Below, piece after piece: positions 55,392-64,000 of a DNA stretch of 64,000 nucleotides; the stretch's first letter is position 1; every line of letters starts with the position of its first letter. The stretch is taken from positions 62,001-126,000 of the forward strand of contig NZ_BMDA01000006.1 of assembly GCF_014635545.1 (NCBI RefSeq), read 5' to 3'. Under the pieces are notes generated by a model. That model did not search any database. It was not told the DNA's origin and saw only the letters and a list, made by a program, of their open reading frames with translations. A program made the translations under genes and the position numbers. Source of the DNA: Acinetobacter courvalinii (GTDB lineage Bacteria > Pseudomonadota > Gammaproteobacteria > Pseudomonadales > Moraxellaceae).

Positions 55392-56312
55392 TTAATCTGC
55401 TAAAATCTGTTCCAGCAATTCATCGCTTGGCGCAAAATAATAAGCGCCGTCGATTGCAGTGGTGAAATGCAATAAACGGTCATGAATGCCATCTCCAGCT
55501 GTTCCAAACATGCGTTTCAGCATTTCATCAATAATACTTAAATTATTGGTATACGCCACAAAGAAAAGCCCCTGTTCACCCTTGCCATCGCCATAAGGCA
55601 GGCTGTGACGCAAGATTTCCATTTCTTCGCCTTCATCATCTTCCACCACGGTGCGCGCGACATGGGAGTTTTCCGGTTTGATGTCATCATCGAGTTCAAT
55701 CGATTCCAGTTTGGTACGACCAAATACATGTTCCTGTGCATCGACTTTGAGCTGGCGCCATTTGACCAGATCATGGGTATAACGCTGGGCAAAGATAAAG
55801 CTGCCATCTGCAAATGCACCCGCTTCTTCAGGCAGTAAAGCCGCTTCAGCACGATCGTCAGGGAATTGTGGATTCTCTGTTCCATCAATAAAGCCGGTCA
55901 TGTCGCGACCGTCAAAGAAACGGAAGCAGGCACGCTCATCAAGTACCTCAACTTTATCCTGAATGCCGGTAAAGAAGGCCTGGCTCATGGCAAAGCAGAT
56001 ATCTGCACGGGCGCTGGCAATATGGATAAAGACATCAGCAGGCACCACTGGCAAGTTAAATGCGCCACTTTGTGGGTCAAGTTGTTTAAAACCTGCAGGT
56101 GTTTGCGGGTAGAGTCGAGCCCAAAGTTCAGGACCAAATGCGATGGCTGTTTTAATCTGGTCATTCGGATGTTGCGTGATTAAACGGTCACGCGTAGACA
56201 GTAGCGCTTCAATCTGTTGTTTTAATTCGGCAATGGTGAGGTCTTTTAAGCGTAAAACAATAAAGCGTGCATGATCAGAAGGTAATGGAAGAATGACAGA
56301 TTGCGCAGTCAT
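55392..56312 (-). CDS. Dyp-type heme peroxidase
   Basis: A 306-residue dye-decolourising peroxidase. The distal-side motif GFIDGTENP (about residues 142-150) has the catalytic aspartate. The proximal heme histidine is in QRYTHDLVKWRQL (about 178-190). The short class B form lacks a Tat signal, so it is cytosolic. The start MTAQSVILPLPSDHARF has AAGGAG six bases upstream; a 23-codon extension is rejected. Confidence 0.9.
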   Translation of the reverse strand: MTAQSVILPLPSDHARFIVLRLKDLTIAELKQQIEALLSTRDRLITQHPNDQIKTAIAFGPELWARLYPQTPAGFKQLDPQSGAFNLPVVPADVFIHIASARADICFAMSQAFFTGIQDKVEVLDERACFRFFDGRDMTGFIDGTENPQFPDDRAEAALLPEEAGAFADGSFIFAQRYTHDLVKWRQLKVDAQEHVFGRTKLESIELDDDIKPENSHVARTVVEDDEGEEMEILRHSLPYGDGKGEQGLFFVAYTNNLSIIDEMLKRMFGTAGDGIHDRLLHFTTAIDGAYYFAPSDELLEQILAD

Positions 56313-56466
56313 TAAAATCTCCTTAGCTTTTAAGGGATAAAAAGAATAATTGTGCCTGATGTCGCTGCAGCTGAGTAGCATATTTGTGCAATTTTATTGC
56401 CTGTAATGTCATCCAGTCTTGCTTTAAATCGATATAATTTAGTTTTTATGAGTTGATAACATTGTT

Positions 56467-57090
56467 ATGTCTGTGCAGGTCTGGTTTGCTTTTATGTTGG
56501 CGTGCTGGGTGATTAGCATTTCACCGGGCGCAGGTGCCATCGCTTCCATGTCGAGTGGTCTCAATTATGGCTTTCGGCATGGCTACTGGAATGCAATGGG
56601 TTTACAAGTGGCATTGATTGTTCAATTCATGATTGTGGCAGCAGGGGTGGGGGTGCTGTTTGCAACCACACCTTGGGCGTTTCAGGCGGTAAAATGGTTT
56701 GGCGTGGCTTATCTGGTCTATCTGGCATATAAACAGTGGACTGCACCGATTCAAACCATTGAGATTGAGCAGGAACAATATCAATCCGCTTTCGCCTTAA
56801 TCATGAAAGGTTTTGTGGTGAACATGAGTAACCCGAAAGCGATTGTGTTTTTGCTTGCGGTGTTGCCACAGTTTCTGGATTTGAGCCGACCGCAATGGTT
56901 ACAGTACCTGATCATGGCCATTACCATGGTGAGTATCGACCTGATTGTGATGGCGGGTTATACCGGGCTGGCATCCAAAGTTCTCAGATTGCTGCGCTCA
57001 CCAACACAACAAAAGTATTTAAATCGTGGGTTTGCCGTGATGTTTAGTGGTGCAGCACTTCTATTAAGTGCGATCCAACAATCAGGTTAA
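56467..57090 (+). CDS. LysE-family translocator
   Basis: A 207-residue inner-membrane protein with about six helices. SISPGAGAIASMSSGLNYGFRHGYWNAMGLQ near residues 17-47 is the LysE/RhtB N-terminal motif (SPG variant). GFVVNMSNPKAIVFLLAVLPQFL near 115-137 is the second signature. It probably exports an amino acid or homoserine-lactone-like metabolite. It converges with znuB over 8 bp. Confidence 0.87.
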   Translation: MSVQVWFAFMLACWVISISPGAGAIASMSSGLNYGFRHGYWNAMGLQVALIVQFMIVAAGVGVLFATTPWAFQAVKWFGVAYLVYLAYKQWTAPIQTIEIEQEQYQSAFALIMKGFVVNMSNPKAIVFLLAVLPQFLDLSRPQWLQYLIMAITMVSIDLIVMAGYTGLASKVLRLLRSPTQQKYLNRGFAVMFSGAALLLSAIQQSG

Positions 57091-57098
57091 CAGCCTGA

Positions 57099-57908
57099 TT
57101 AGGCTGTTTGAGTCTGGCTTTTGAGTTTTTGCACAATGAAAATCGCGGCAAAGCACAACGACATACATAGCACAATGCTTAAGCCAGTGGAAATATTCAG
57201 GGCTGCACTCGACCATAGACCGACGGTCACGCCGACCTGAGCCATTATAAAGGCCCAGATCACCATTTGTTTTGGAGAATGGGCCAGCAGGCGAGCGCTT
57301 AATGCTGGAATCACCAATAAGGCACCCATCAATAAGGAGCCCACTGCACGTAACGCCAGTACTGTAAATAATGCCAGTAATAACATAAAGATCAGGCGCT
57401 GCCAGTTGGCACTGACGCCTTCACTCATGGCAATATCGGGATCAATCGCAATCTGGATCTGCGCTGACCATGAACGGTACAGCACGACCAATGCAGCTGC
57501 AATGACCACAGCGAATATCGGCAAGTCAGCCCATTCGATACTGAGCAGATCGCCAAATAAATAGCTCAGTAACTCTGGGCGCAAGCTTGGCACCTGCTGG
57601 ATCAACAGCAGGCCAGAACAGAGTAGGGTGGCAGAGCTTAAAGCCAGCAGTGCGTCATTGGGCAGGCGCGAGTCATGCAATACCCATAAAATCGCCACCA
57701 ATAAGCCTGCTAGAAAGGCCACACCGAGCCACAATGGTAAATTCAAGATGCCCGCAATCGCGACCCCAAGCAGGGTGCCATGGGCCATGGTATCGGCAAA
57801 GAACGACATTCTGCGCCACAGCATCAGGCAGCCGAGTGGCGCGGTCAGGAACACCAGCAATGACCCCATGATCCAGGCGGGTAACAGGAGTTGTAACCAT
57901 TCCATCAT
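57099..57908 (-). CDS. znuB: Zinc ABC transporter permease
   Basis: A 269-residue ABC-3 permease with about eight membrane helices, forming the zinc channel of ZnuABC. Typical features: FLTAPLGCLMLWRRMSFFADTMAHGTLLGVAIAGIL near residues 20-55, and the cytosolic coupling region RAVGSLLMGALLVIPALSARLLA near 187-209. It starts 3 bp after the znuC stop; ATG 57905 is an alternative start. Confidence 0.93.
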   Translation of the reverse strand: MMEWLQLLLPAWIMGSLLVFLTAPLGCLMLWRRMSFFADTMAHGTLLGVAIAGILNLPLWLGVAFLAGLLVAILWVLHDSRLPNDALLALSSATLLCSGLLLIQQVPSLRPELLSYLFGDLLSIEWADLPIFAVVIAAALVVLYRSWSAQIQIAIDPDIAMSEGVSANWQRLIFMLLLALFTVLALRAVGSLLMGALLVIPALSARLLAHSPKQMVIWAFIMAQVGVTVGLWSSAALNISTGLSIVLCMSLCFAAIFIVQKLKSQTQTA

Positions 57909-57911
57909 GGC

Positions 57912-58700
57912 TTAGACCTTTGGCTCAGGGTGAATATGGGGGCGTGGATCATGTGAGCAGGGCTCGGCATGATCGCTGTGTCCGCAGTGATTGTGATGAT
58001 GCTGATAGAACATCCGTTGGGTGCCAAAAATGGCCTGATACTCGGGATGTTGCTGAATGCTTTCAGGTAAACCGCTACAGCAAATATGTTTATTCAGGCA
58101 GACTACACGATGGGTACCTTGCATGACCCACTGTAAATCATGCGACACCATCAAGACGGCACAGCCATAGCGTTCTGGCAGGCTGCGTACATATTCGTAG
58201 AGTTCTGCTTCGGACTGGATATCCAGACCTTGCATCGGTTCATCCAGTACCAGAATGTCAGGCTGGCGTAATAGCGCCCGTGCCAGTAAAACCCGTTGTC
58301 GTTCACCACCAGAAAGCTGCTGTACCTTGGAGGACTGTAATTTTAGGATACCCGTATCACGAATAATTTCTGCACGTAAACCTGCTTCGCAAATTTCCAG
58401 ATCCAGTAAGTCCTGTACCCGTAAAGGCAGGCTGGCAGAAGGATTAAACTTTTGCGGAACGTAAGCCAGCTTTAATTTCTTTGAAAAATGCACCTTGCCT
58501 TTGGTCGGCGACATGATCCCGAGCAGCACTTTAATTAAAGTTGATTTACCTGCGCCATTGGGACCAATCAGCGTCACAATTTCTTTTGGATGCAGTGAAA
58601 AATCGACATTTCTTAAAATATCCCGTTCATCACGTTGAACCGAGATACCCTCCAGTTGAATAAGTGGAGTGCTTACTGAAGTGTGCTGCACTGATGACAT
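57912..58700 (-). CDS. znuC: Zinc ABC transporter ATPase
   Basis: A 262-residue ATPase. Walker A GPNGAGKSTLIKV near residues 42-54, signature LSGGERQRVLLARALLRQPDILVLDEPMQGLD near 130-161 with Walker B, and the switch histidine in LMVSHDLQWV near 178-187. The C-terminus is unusually histidine-rich (QHHHNHCGHSDHAEPCSHD, about 235-253), a possible zinc-binding tail. Its start overlaps the zur 3' end by 28 nt. Confidence 0.93.
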   Translation of the reverse strand: MSSVQHTSVSTPLIQLEGISVQRDERDILRNVDFSLHPKEIVTLIGPNGAGKSTLIKVLLGIMSPTKGKVHFSKKLKLAYVPQKFNPSASLPLRVQDLLDLEICEAGLRAEIIRDTGILKLQSSKVQQLSGGERQRVLLARALLRQPDILVLDEPMQGLDIQSEAELYEYVRSLPERYGCAVLMVSHDLQWVMQGTHRVVCLNKHICCSGLPESIQQHPEYQAIFGTQRMFYQHHHNHCGHSDHAEPCSHDPRPHIHPEPKV

Positions 58701-59170
58701 TTTCCAGAAATTTCAATAATGCTATGTTGAGCAGAAAACTGGTCTGAGGCAGCAAGTTGGTCCAGTTGTTGAATCAGTCCCTGTGCAGAAGCTTCTTTAA
58801 CAGAATGGCATTCGGTGCAAATCAGAAAGGCAGCCTGGTGTCCTTCTCGCGGATGACAACAGGGAATATAGGCATTAATAGAGGTCAAACGGTGAATTAG
58901 ACCTTTTTCCAATAAGAAGTCTAAAGTGCGGTACACCGTTGGTGGTGCAGCAGGGCGGTCGGCCTGACCTTTTATCTTGGCCAATAAGTCATAGGCACCC
59001 ATTGGTGCAGAGGCATTCAAAATGAGTTCAAGCACTTCTTTACGCAAAGGTGTCAGGCGTGCGCCAACCGCAGTACATAAAATCTCTGCTTCAGCAAGTC
59101 GCGCTTTAATATCGTGATGACCGTGCACACCATGTAAAGCATTGTCATGTTCGTGTGAACAAGAACTCAT
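58673..59170 (-). CDS. zur: Zinc uptake regulator Zur (Fur family)
   Basis: A 165-residue Fur-family repressor. The winged helix has LTPLRKEVLELILNASAPMGAYDLLAKI and PPTVYRTLDFLLEKGLIHRL (about residues 38-97). Two CxxC structural zinc sites are present: ICTECHSVKE near 118 and GKCHQC near the C-terminus. The N-terminus carries a His-rich extension (CSHEHDNALHGVHGHHD). It begins the zur-znuC-znuB operon, divergent from znuA across palindromes matching Zur boxes. Confidence 0.92.
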   Translation of the reverse strand: MSSCSHEHDNALHGVHGHHDIKARLAEAEILCTAVGARLTPLRKEVLELILNASAPMGAYDLLAKIKGQADRPAAPPTVYRTLDFLLEKGLIHRLTSINAYIPCCHPREGHQAAFLICTECHSVKEASAQGLIQQLDQLAASDQFSAQHSIIEISGKCHQCSTLQ

Positions 59171-59247
59171 AGATTGACCTCATTATTTTTGTAGAGCCTA
59201 TTGATTCTTCACTGGCACCTAATGGCTCGCTGATGTCACAATAGCCC

Positions 59248-59260
59248 TGTTATCATAACA
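59248..59260. promoter_or_regulatory. Zur box candidate, zur side
   Basis: TGTTATCATAACA, a 13-bp palindrome related to the longer box at 59349-59363 and near the zur start. Confidence 0.55.
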
Positions 59261-59348
59261 TGCAATTTAGGATAACTATCTATATAAGTGAAAGGCACGA
59301 CGGATCGTGCGGCAAATCTGAAAATAGACATAGGTATTTTACAACTTT

Positions 59349-59363
59349 TGTTATATTATAACA
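59349..59363. promoter_or_regulatory. Zur box candidate, znuA side
   Basis: TGTTATATTATAACA is a near-perfect palindrome matching the GTTATAnTATAAC-type Zur boxes of gammaproteobacteria, 27 bp before the znuA start codon. Confidence 0.75.
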
Positions 59364-59390
59364 TGCTTCGCCAAACTGAGTAATCTTGTG

Positions 59391-60230
59391 ATGTCCCGCC
59401 TAATCGTTCTCGTCTTGTTTTCAATGTTAAGCACATGGGGCTGGACACAAAGCTTGGTGGTTTCAACACATCCCATTTACCTGATTGCAAAAGAAGTCAC
59501 AGAAGGGGTAGAAGAGCCGGTTCTTCTGCTAAAAGACCAAAGTGGTCACGATGTACAACTGACCCCGGCGCACCGTAAAGCAATTCAGGATGCCTCTTTG
59601 GTGATCTGGCTTGGCAAGTCGCACGAAGCGCCACTGGAAAAGATGTTGAGTCACAACCGTAAGGCGATTGCCTTGCTGGACTCGGGGATCTTGACAGTGT
59701 TGCCGCAACGTAACCTGCGTGGCGCATCATTGGCCAATACCGTAGATAGCCATGTCTGGTTAGAACCGAATAATGCAGTGCGGATTGCTTTCTTTATCGC
59801 GACCTTGCGTTCACAGCAAAATCCGGAAAATAAAGCCAGATATATGGCCAATGCCAAAGCATTCTCACAGCAGATGTTGCAGGCATCACAACAATATGAA
59901 AGCTCAAGCAAGGCCAAAAGCTACTGGTCTTATCATGATGCCTATCAATATCTGGAAAGAGCGTTAAATCTGAAATTTGCAGGGGCTTTGACCGATGATC
60001 CGCATATTGCACCGACCGCAGCGCAAATTAAGTACTTAAGAGACAATCGTCCGCAGAATAAAATGTGCTTATTGGCCGAAACGACAGCAAGTTCGAGTCA
60101 GTACCAAAAAATGAACCCGGTAGTTTTCCAGTCCGTGGATGAAAGCATGCGCGGTGAGGACAATTTTGTAACAGCGTGGAAAAAATTGGCTTCAAAAACC
60201 GATAAATGCGTAATAAGTGCACAAAATTGA
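59391..60230 (+). CDS. znuA: Zinc ABC transporter substrate-binding protein
   Basis: A 279-residue periplasmic zinc-binding protein with signal peptide MSRLIVLVLFSMLSTWGWTQS. The zinc-ligand histidines of ZnuA are seen in KDQSGHDVQLTP (about residues 47-58), DSHVWLEP (about 119-126) and YWSYHDAYQYLERALNL (about 181-197), with DDPHIAPT near 202. The His/Asp-rich loop of E. coli ZnuA is absent. ATG 59391 or GTG 59388 may be the start. Confidence 0.9.
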   Translation: MSRLIVLVLFSMLSTWGWTQSLVVSTHPIYLIAKEVTEGVEEPVLLLKDQSGHDVQLTPAHRKAIQDASLVIWLGKSHEAPLEKMLSHNRKAIALLDSGILTVLPQRNLRGASLANTVDSHVWLEPNNAVRIAFFIATLRSQQNPENKARYMANAKAFSQQMLQASQQYESSSKAKSYWSYHDAYQYLERALNLKFAGALTDDPHIAPTAAQIKYLRDNRPQNKMCLLAETTASSSQYQKMNPVVFQSVDESMRGEDNFVTAWKKLASKTDKCVISAQN

Positions 60231-60307
60231 TGAAAAAAATAAAAATCAATTGACTCTAGCGTCAAAAAATATGGTAACGAAAAAACCAGACTTAAGTCGA
60301 GAAAAGA

Positions 60308-60336
60308 TTGCATGTTCAGGGGTGTAACTCTATAAT
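60308..60336 (+). promoter_or_regulatory. atp operon promoter candidate
   Basis: TTGCAT (60308-60313), 17-bp spacer and a perfect TATAAT (60331-60336), 65 bp before atpI. Confidence 0.75.
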
Positions 60337-60400
60337 GCCTGCGATTCGAAACGATCATGATTAAAACTTGTCAAGCAGTTCTGCTGTAAGTGGGTAAAAA

Positions 60401-60799
60401 ATGAGCCAAACTAGTCGCATGATTGACCGACGATTAGCAAAAGCTTTGGTCTTCTTACAAGCATGTATGATTCCCGTTGCCGCTTTGCTGGCATGGGCAA
60501 TGAAAGACACAACTGCTGCTTTGAGTGCTGCGCTTGGGGCTTTGGTATGTTGGTTGGCACATTGTTATTTTGCTTGGCAGTCGTTTAGAACGGCAGGCGC
60601 AAGAGCATCAAAACAAGTCATGCTGAATATGTACCGAGGGATGCTCGGTAAGTTTGCGATTGTGATCGTGGGTTTTATATTAATTTTGAGCAATGTTAAA
60701 CCGCTGTCACCGGTTGCATTGTTTTGTGGATTTATTCTCGTACAAGCGATGTCGTGGGTCGCGCCATTTTGGGTGGCGCGTCTACAAAAGCGAGTGTAA
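60401..60799 (+). CDS. atpI: ATP synthase accessory protein AtpI
   Basis: A 132-residue membrane protein with four helices, the usual first gene of the atp operon. It assists assembly of the c-ring. VFLQACMIPVAALLAWAMKDTTAALSAALGALVCWLAHCYFAW near residues 17-59 fits AtpI. It is separated from atpB by 99 bp without a terminator. Confidence 0.85.
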   Translation: MSQTSRMIDRRLAKALVFLQACMIPVAALLAWAMKDTTAALSAALGALVCWLAHCYFAWQSFRTAGARASKQVMLNMYRGMLGKFAIVIVGFILILSNVKPLSPVALFCGFILVQAMSWVAPFWVARLQKRV

Positions 60800-60895
60800 G
60801 ACACATTTTAAGATTTTTGGAAGTAGAAGCGGAATCATTGCCATCCGCACGATTCGTTTCTCTTCTTTTTAATGATTGACATTGACCAGGTGTGA

Positions 60896-61774
<879 letters not shown>

Positions 61775-61823
61775 TGGTATTGCCTAACTGTCACCTGATG
61801 GTTGGGCTTAAATTTTAGTTTAA

Positions 61824-62102
<279 letters not shown>

Positions 62103-62125
62103 TAGCTTAATTCCTAAATCCACAT

Positions 62126-62139
62126 ATTGAGGAATAGCG
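62126..62139 (+). promoter_or_regulatory. Duplicated translation-initiation element, atpF
   Basis: ATTGAGGAATAGCG, containing GAGGA, precedes the atpF ATG by 2 nt beyond the element. The same 14 bases recur before atpA at 63187-63200. Confidence 0.7.
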
Positions 62140-62141
62140 AA

Positions 62142-62612
62142 ATGAATATCAACCTCACATTGATTGGCCAAGCGATTGCATTTGCGTTCTTTGTCGCATT
62201 CTGCATGAAGTTTGTTTGGCCACCACTAATCAATGCGATTAGTGAGCGTCAGCGTAAAATCGCTGATGGCTTAAATGCTGCTGAAAAAGCTAAAGCTGAC
62301 CTTGCTGATGCGCAAGCACAAGTTAAGGCAGAGTTAGACGCAGCAAAAGCACAAGCGGCTCAATTGATCGAACAAGCGAACCGTCGTGCAGCACAATTGA
62401 TCGAAGAAGCGCGTACCCAGGCATCTGCTGAAGGTGAGCGTATCCGTCAACAGGCGAAAGAAACTGTTGATCAGGACATCAATTCTGCTCGCGAAGAATT
62501 ACGTCAACAAGTTGCTGCTTTGGCAGTTGCTGGCGCAGAAAAAATTCTGAACCAACAAGTTGACGCAGAAGCTCATAATGCCATGCTGAATCAGCTGGCT
62601 GCTAAACTTTAA
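62142..62612 (+). CDS. atpF: ATP synthase F0 subunit b
   Basis: A 156-residue peripheral-stalk subunit: one N-terminal membrane helix ([23 protein letters not shown], about residues 7-29), then a long charged coiled coil rich in Ala, Lys and Gln. The start MNINLTLIG follows the GAGGA element; a five-codon upstream extension is rejected. Confidence 0.96.
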   Translation: MNINLTLIGQAIAFAFFVAFCMKFVWPPLINAISERQRKIADGLNAAEKAKADLADAQAQVKAELDAAKAQAAQLIEQANRRAAQLIEEARTQASAEGERIRQQAKETVDQDINSAREELRQQVAALAVAGAEKILNQQVDAEAHNAMLNQLAAKL

Positions 62613-62623
62613 GCGAGGCGAAT

Positions 62624-63160
62624 ATGGCTGAACTCTTGACGTTAGCACGCCCGTACGCCAAAGCAGCATTTGCTTATGCATCTGAGCAGAATGCAACTGA
62701 CGCTTGGTCAAATGCGTTACAACTGCTCGGTGCTGCGGTGCAAGACGAAGCATTTTCCGCTTATTTAAATCGCCCTGAGCTGACTCCTGCGGAACAAGTA
62801 GGTCTTTTTGCAAAGGTTTTAGGTGAAGATCAATCACAATCAGTGTCTAACTTTTTGACATTGCTTGCGGATAACGATCGTTTGGTTTTATTGCCTGAAA
62901 TCGCTGCAGAATACGAATTACTTAAATCGCAGAACAACAACACATTGGAAGTAGAGATTGAATCTGCTTTCCCAATGGATGCGACACAAGAGCACATTTT
63001 GGCTCATGCGCTTGAAAAACGTTTTAACAGAACCGTTCAGGTCACTGTTAACGTTAATCCGGCGCTCATCGCAGGTGTTGTGATTCGTGCAGGCGACCAA
63101 GTGATAGATGACTCTGCGCTTAACAAGCTTGAAAAAATGCGGACTCGTCTTCTTGCCTAA
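62624..63160 (+). CDS. atpH: ATP synthase F1 subunit delta
   Basis: A 178-residue stalk protein linking F1 to subunit b. [32 protein letters not shown] at the N-terminus and the C-terminal [28 protein letters not shown] block are typical. It starts 11 bp after atpF. Confidence 0.95.
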   Translation: MAELLTLARPYAKAAFAYASEQNATDAWSNALQLLGAAVQDEAFSAYLNRPELTPAEQVGLFAKVLGEDQSQSVSNFLTLLADNDRLVLLPEIAAEYELLKSQNNNTLEVEIESAFPMDATQEHILAHALEKRFNRTVQVTVNVNPALIAGVVIRAGDQVIDDSALNKLEKMRTRLLA

Positions 63161-63186
63161 CAGCAAAAAGACTGAACTTAAAAAAG

Positions 63187-63200
63187 ATTGAGGAATAGCG
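63187..63200 (+). promoter_or_regulatory. Duplicated translation-initiation element, atpA
   Basis: ATTGAGGAATAGCG, identical to 62126-62139, with the same 2-nt spacing to the ATG. Confidence 0.7.
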
Positions 63201-63202
63201 CA

Positions 63203-64000
63203 ATGCAACAACTGAATCCATCCGAGATCAGTGCGCTCATTAAACAGCGTATCGGCGATCTGGACACCAGCGCGACCGCTAAGAATGAAGGTACCATCGT
63301 CATGGTATCTGACGGTATCGTGCGTATTCACGGTCTTGCGGATGCAATGTACGGTGAAATGATCGAATTCGACGGCGGCTTATTTGGTATGGCACTGAAC
63401 CTAGAACAGGATTCAGTGGGTGCCGTTGTTTTAGGTAACTACCTAAGCCTGCAAGAAGGTCAAAAAGCTCGTTGTACAGGTCGTGTATTAGAAGTTCCGG
63501 TTGGTCCTGAACTTCTTGGCCGTGTCGTAGACGCTTTGGGTAACCCAATTGATGGTAAAGGCCCTATTGATGCAAAACTTACTGATGCTGTTGAAAAAGT
63601 AGCACCAGGTGTAATTTGGCGTCAGTCTGTCGACGAACCTGTTCAAACTGGTTATAAATCAGTTGATACCATGATCCCTGTAGGTCGTGGTCAGCGTGAG
63701 TTGATTATTGGTGACCGTCAAACTGGTAAAACAGCAATGGCGATCGATGCGATCATCGCTCAGAAAAACTCTGGCATTAAATGTGTATACGTTGCGATTG
63801 GTCAAAAACAATCAACAATTGCAAACGTGGTACGCAAGCTAGAAGAAACTGGCGCTATGGCGTATACCACTGTTGTCGCAGCTGCGGCCGCTGATCCTGC
63901 AGCAATGCAGTATTTGGCTCCGTACTCTGGCTGTACAATGGGTGAATACTTCCGTGATCGTGGTGAAGACGCGTTAATCATTTATGATGATTTATCTAAG
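63203..64000 (+). CDS. atpA: ATP synthase F1 subunit alpha (5' part, cut by window end)
   Basis: First 266 codons of the alpha subunit. [17 protein letters not shown] is the typical start. The nucleotide-binding Walker A is [15 protein letters not shown] near residues 170-184 and the Walker B region [10 protein letters not shown] ends the window. In the full protein about 250 more residues are expected. Start set by the GAGGA element. Confidence 0.97.
   Translation, partial: MQQLNPSEISALIKQRIGDLDTSATAKNEGTIVMVSDGIVRIHGLADAMYGEMIEFDGGLFGMALNLEQDSVGAVVLGNYLSLQEGQKARCTGRVLEVPVGPELLGRVVDALGNPIDGKGPIDAKLTDAVEKVAPGVIWRQSVDEPVQTGYKSVDTMIPVGRGQRELIIGDRQTGKTAMAIDAIIAQKNSGIKCVYVAIGQKQSTIANVVRKLEETGAMAYTTVVAAAAADPAAMQYLAPYSGCTMGEYFRDRGEDALIIYDDLSK

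Overview
The window looks like an Acinetobacter chromosome, probably not A. baumannii itself. The evidence is gene content and order: gpi-galE-pgm-lldP (the right flank of the Acinetobacter capsule locus), lldPRD-dld-tyrB, prpBC-acnD, guaA next to an intrinsic-type ANT(3'')-II gene, and the start of the atp operon. This order also suggests a position fairly close to the replication origin. No insertion sequence, prophage, integron or CRISPR array was seen.

Layout. 1-2484: tail of gpi, galE and convergent pgm. 2485-9706: lactate use (lldP, lldR, lldD, dld) and a convergent aromatic aminotransferase gene. 9707-15846: a GntR regulator and prpB, prpC, acnD for the methylcitrate cycle, with palindromic intergenic elements. 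15924-23014: accessory and housekeeping genes, including an A+T-rich nuclease-like gene (DUF4365), a 47-codon zinc-ribbon protein, DUF4126, an EamA transporter, rluA and rraB. 23077-28068: alanine catabolism (Lrp-type regulator, dadA, alr, ridA, cycA-like permease). 28193-29155: an A+T-rich lipoprotein gene. 29346-38992: a LysR regulator divergent from a valine/isobutyrate degradation operon (mmsA, mmsB, acyl-CoA ligase, acyl-CoA dehydrogenase, enoyl-CoA hydratase, 3-hydroxyisobutyryl-CoA hydrolase, MFS transporter). 39108-39374: a parS-like palindrome and two identical tRNA-Gly genes. 39564-45497: bolA-like, SirB-like, orphan parA, lipoprotein, LysE, DedA, DoxX, OB-fold and DUF445 genes. 45929-52548: guaA, ANT(3''), cupin, PadR-DUF3861-DUF2798, pirin-OsmC, GST. 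52604-57090: SPOR-domain protein, argS, Dyp peroxidase, LysE. 57099-60230: the zinc uptake locus znuB-znuC-zur, divergent from znuA. 60401-64000: atpI-B-E-F-H-A, with atpA cut by the window end.

How it works together. Three catabolic blocks (lactate, alanine, and propionyl-CoA from valine) all lead to pyruvate. Valine breakdown through MmsA yields propionyl-CoA, which PrpC, AcnD and PrpB convert to pyruvate and succinate. Each block has its own local regulator (LldR, GntR, Lrp, LysR), and palindromic operator candidates can be seen beside each one.

No complete novel system is evident. The most unusual items are the solitary DUF4365 nuclease-like gene directly after acnD, where prpF would be expected; a one-mismatch parS-like site close to an orphan parA; two homologous structured intergenic repeats flanking the lactate and propionate blocks; a structured leader before cycA; and histidine-rich tails on ZnuC and Zur rather than on ZnuA.
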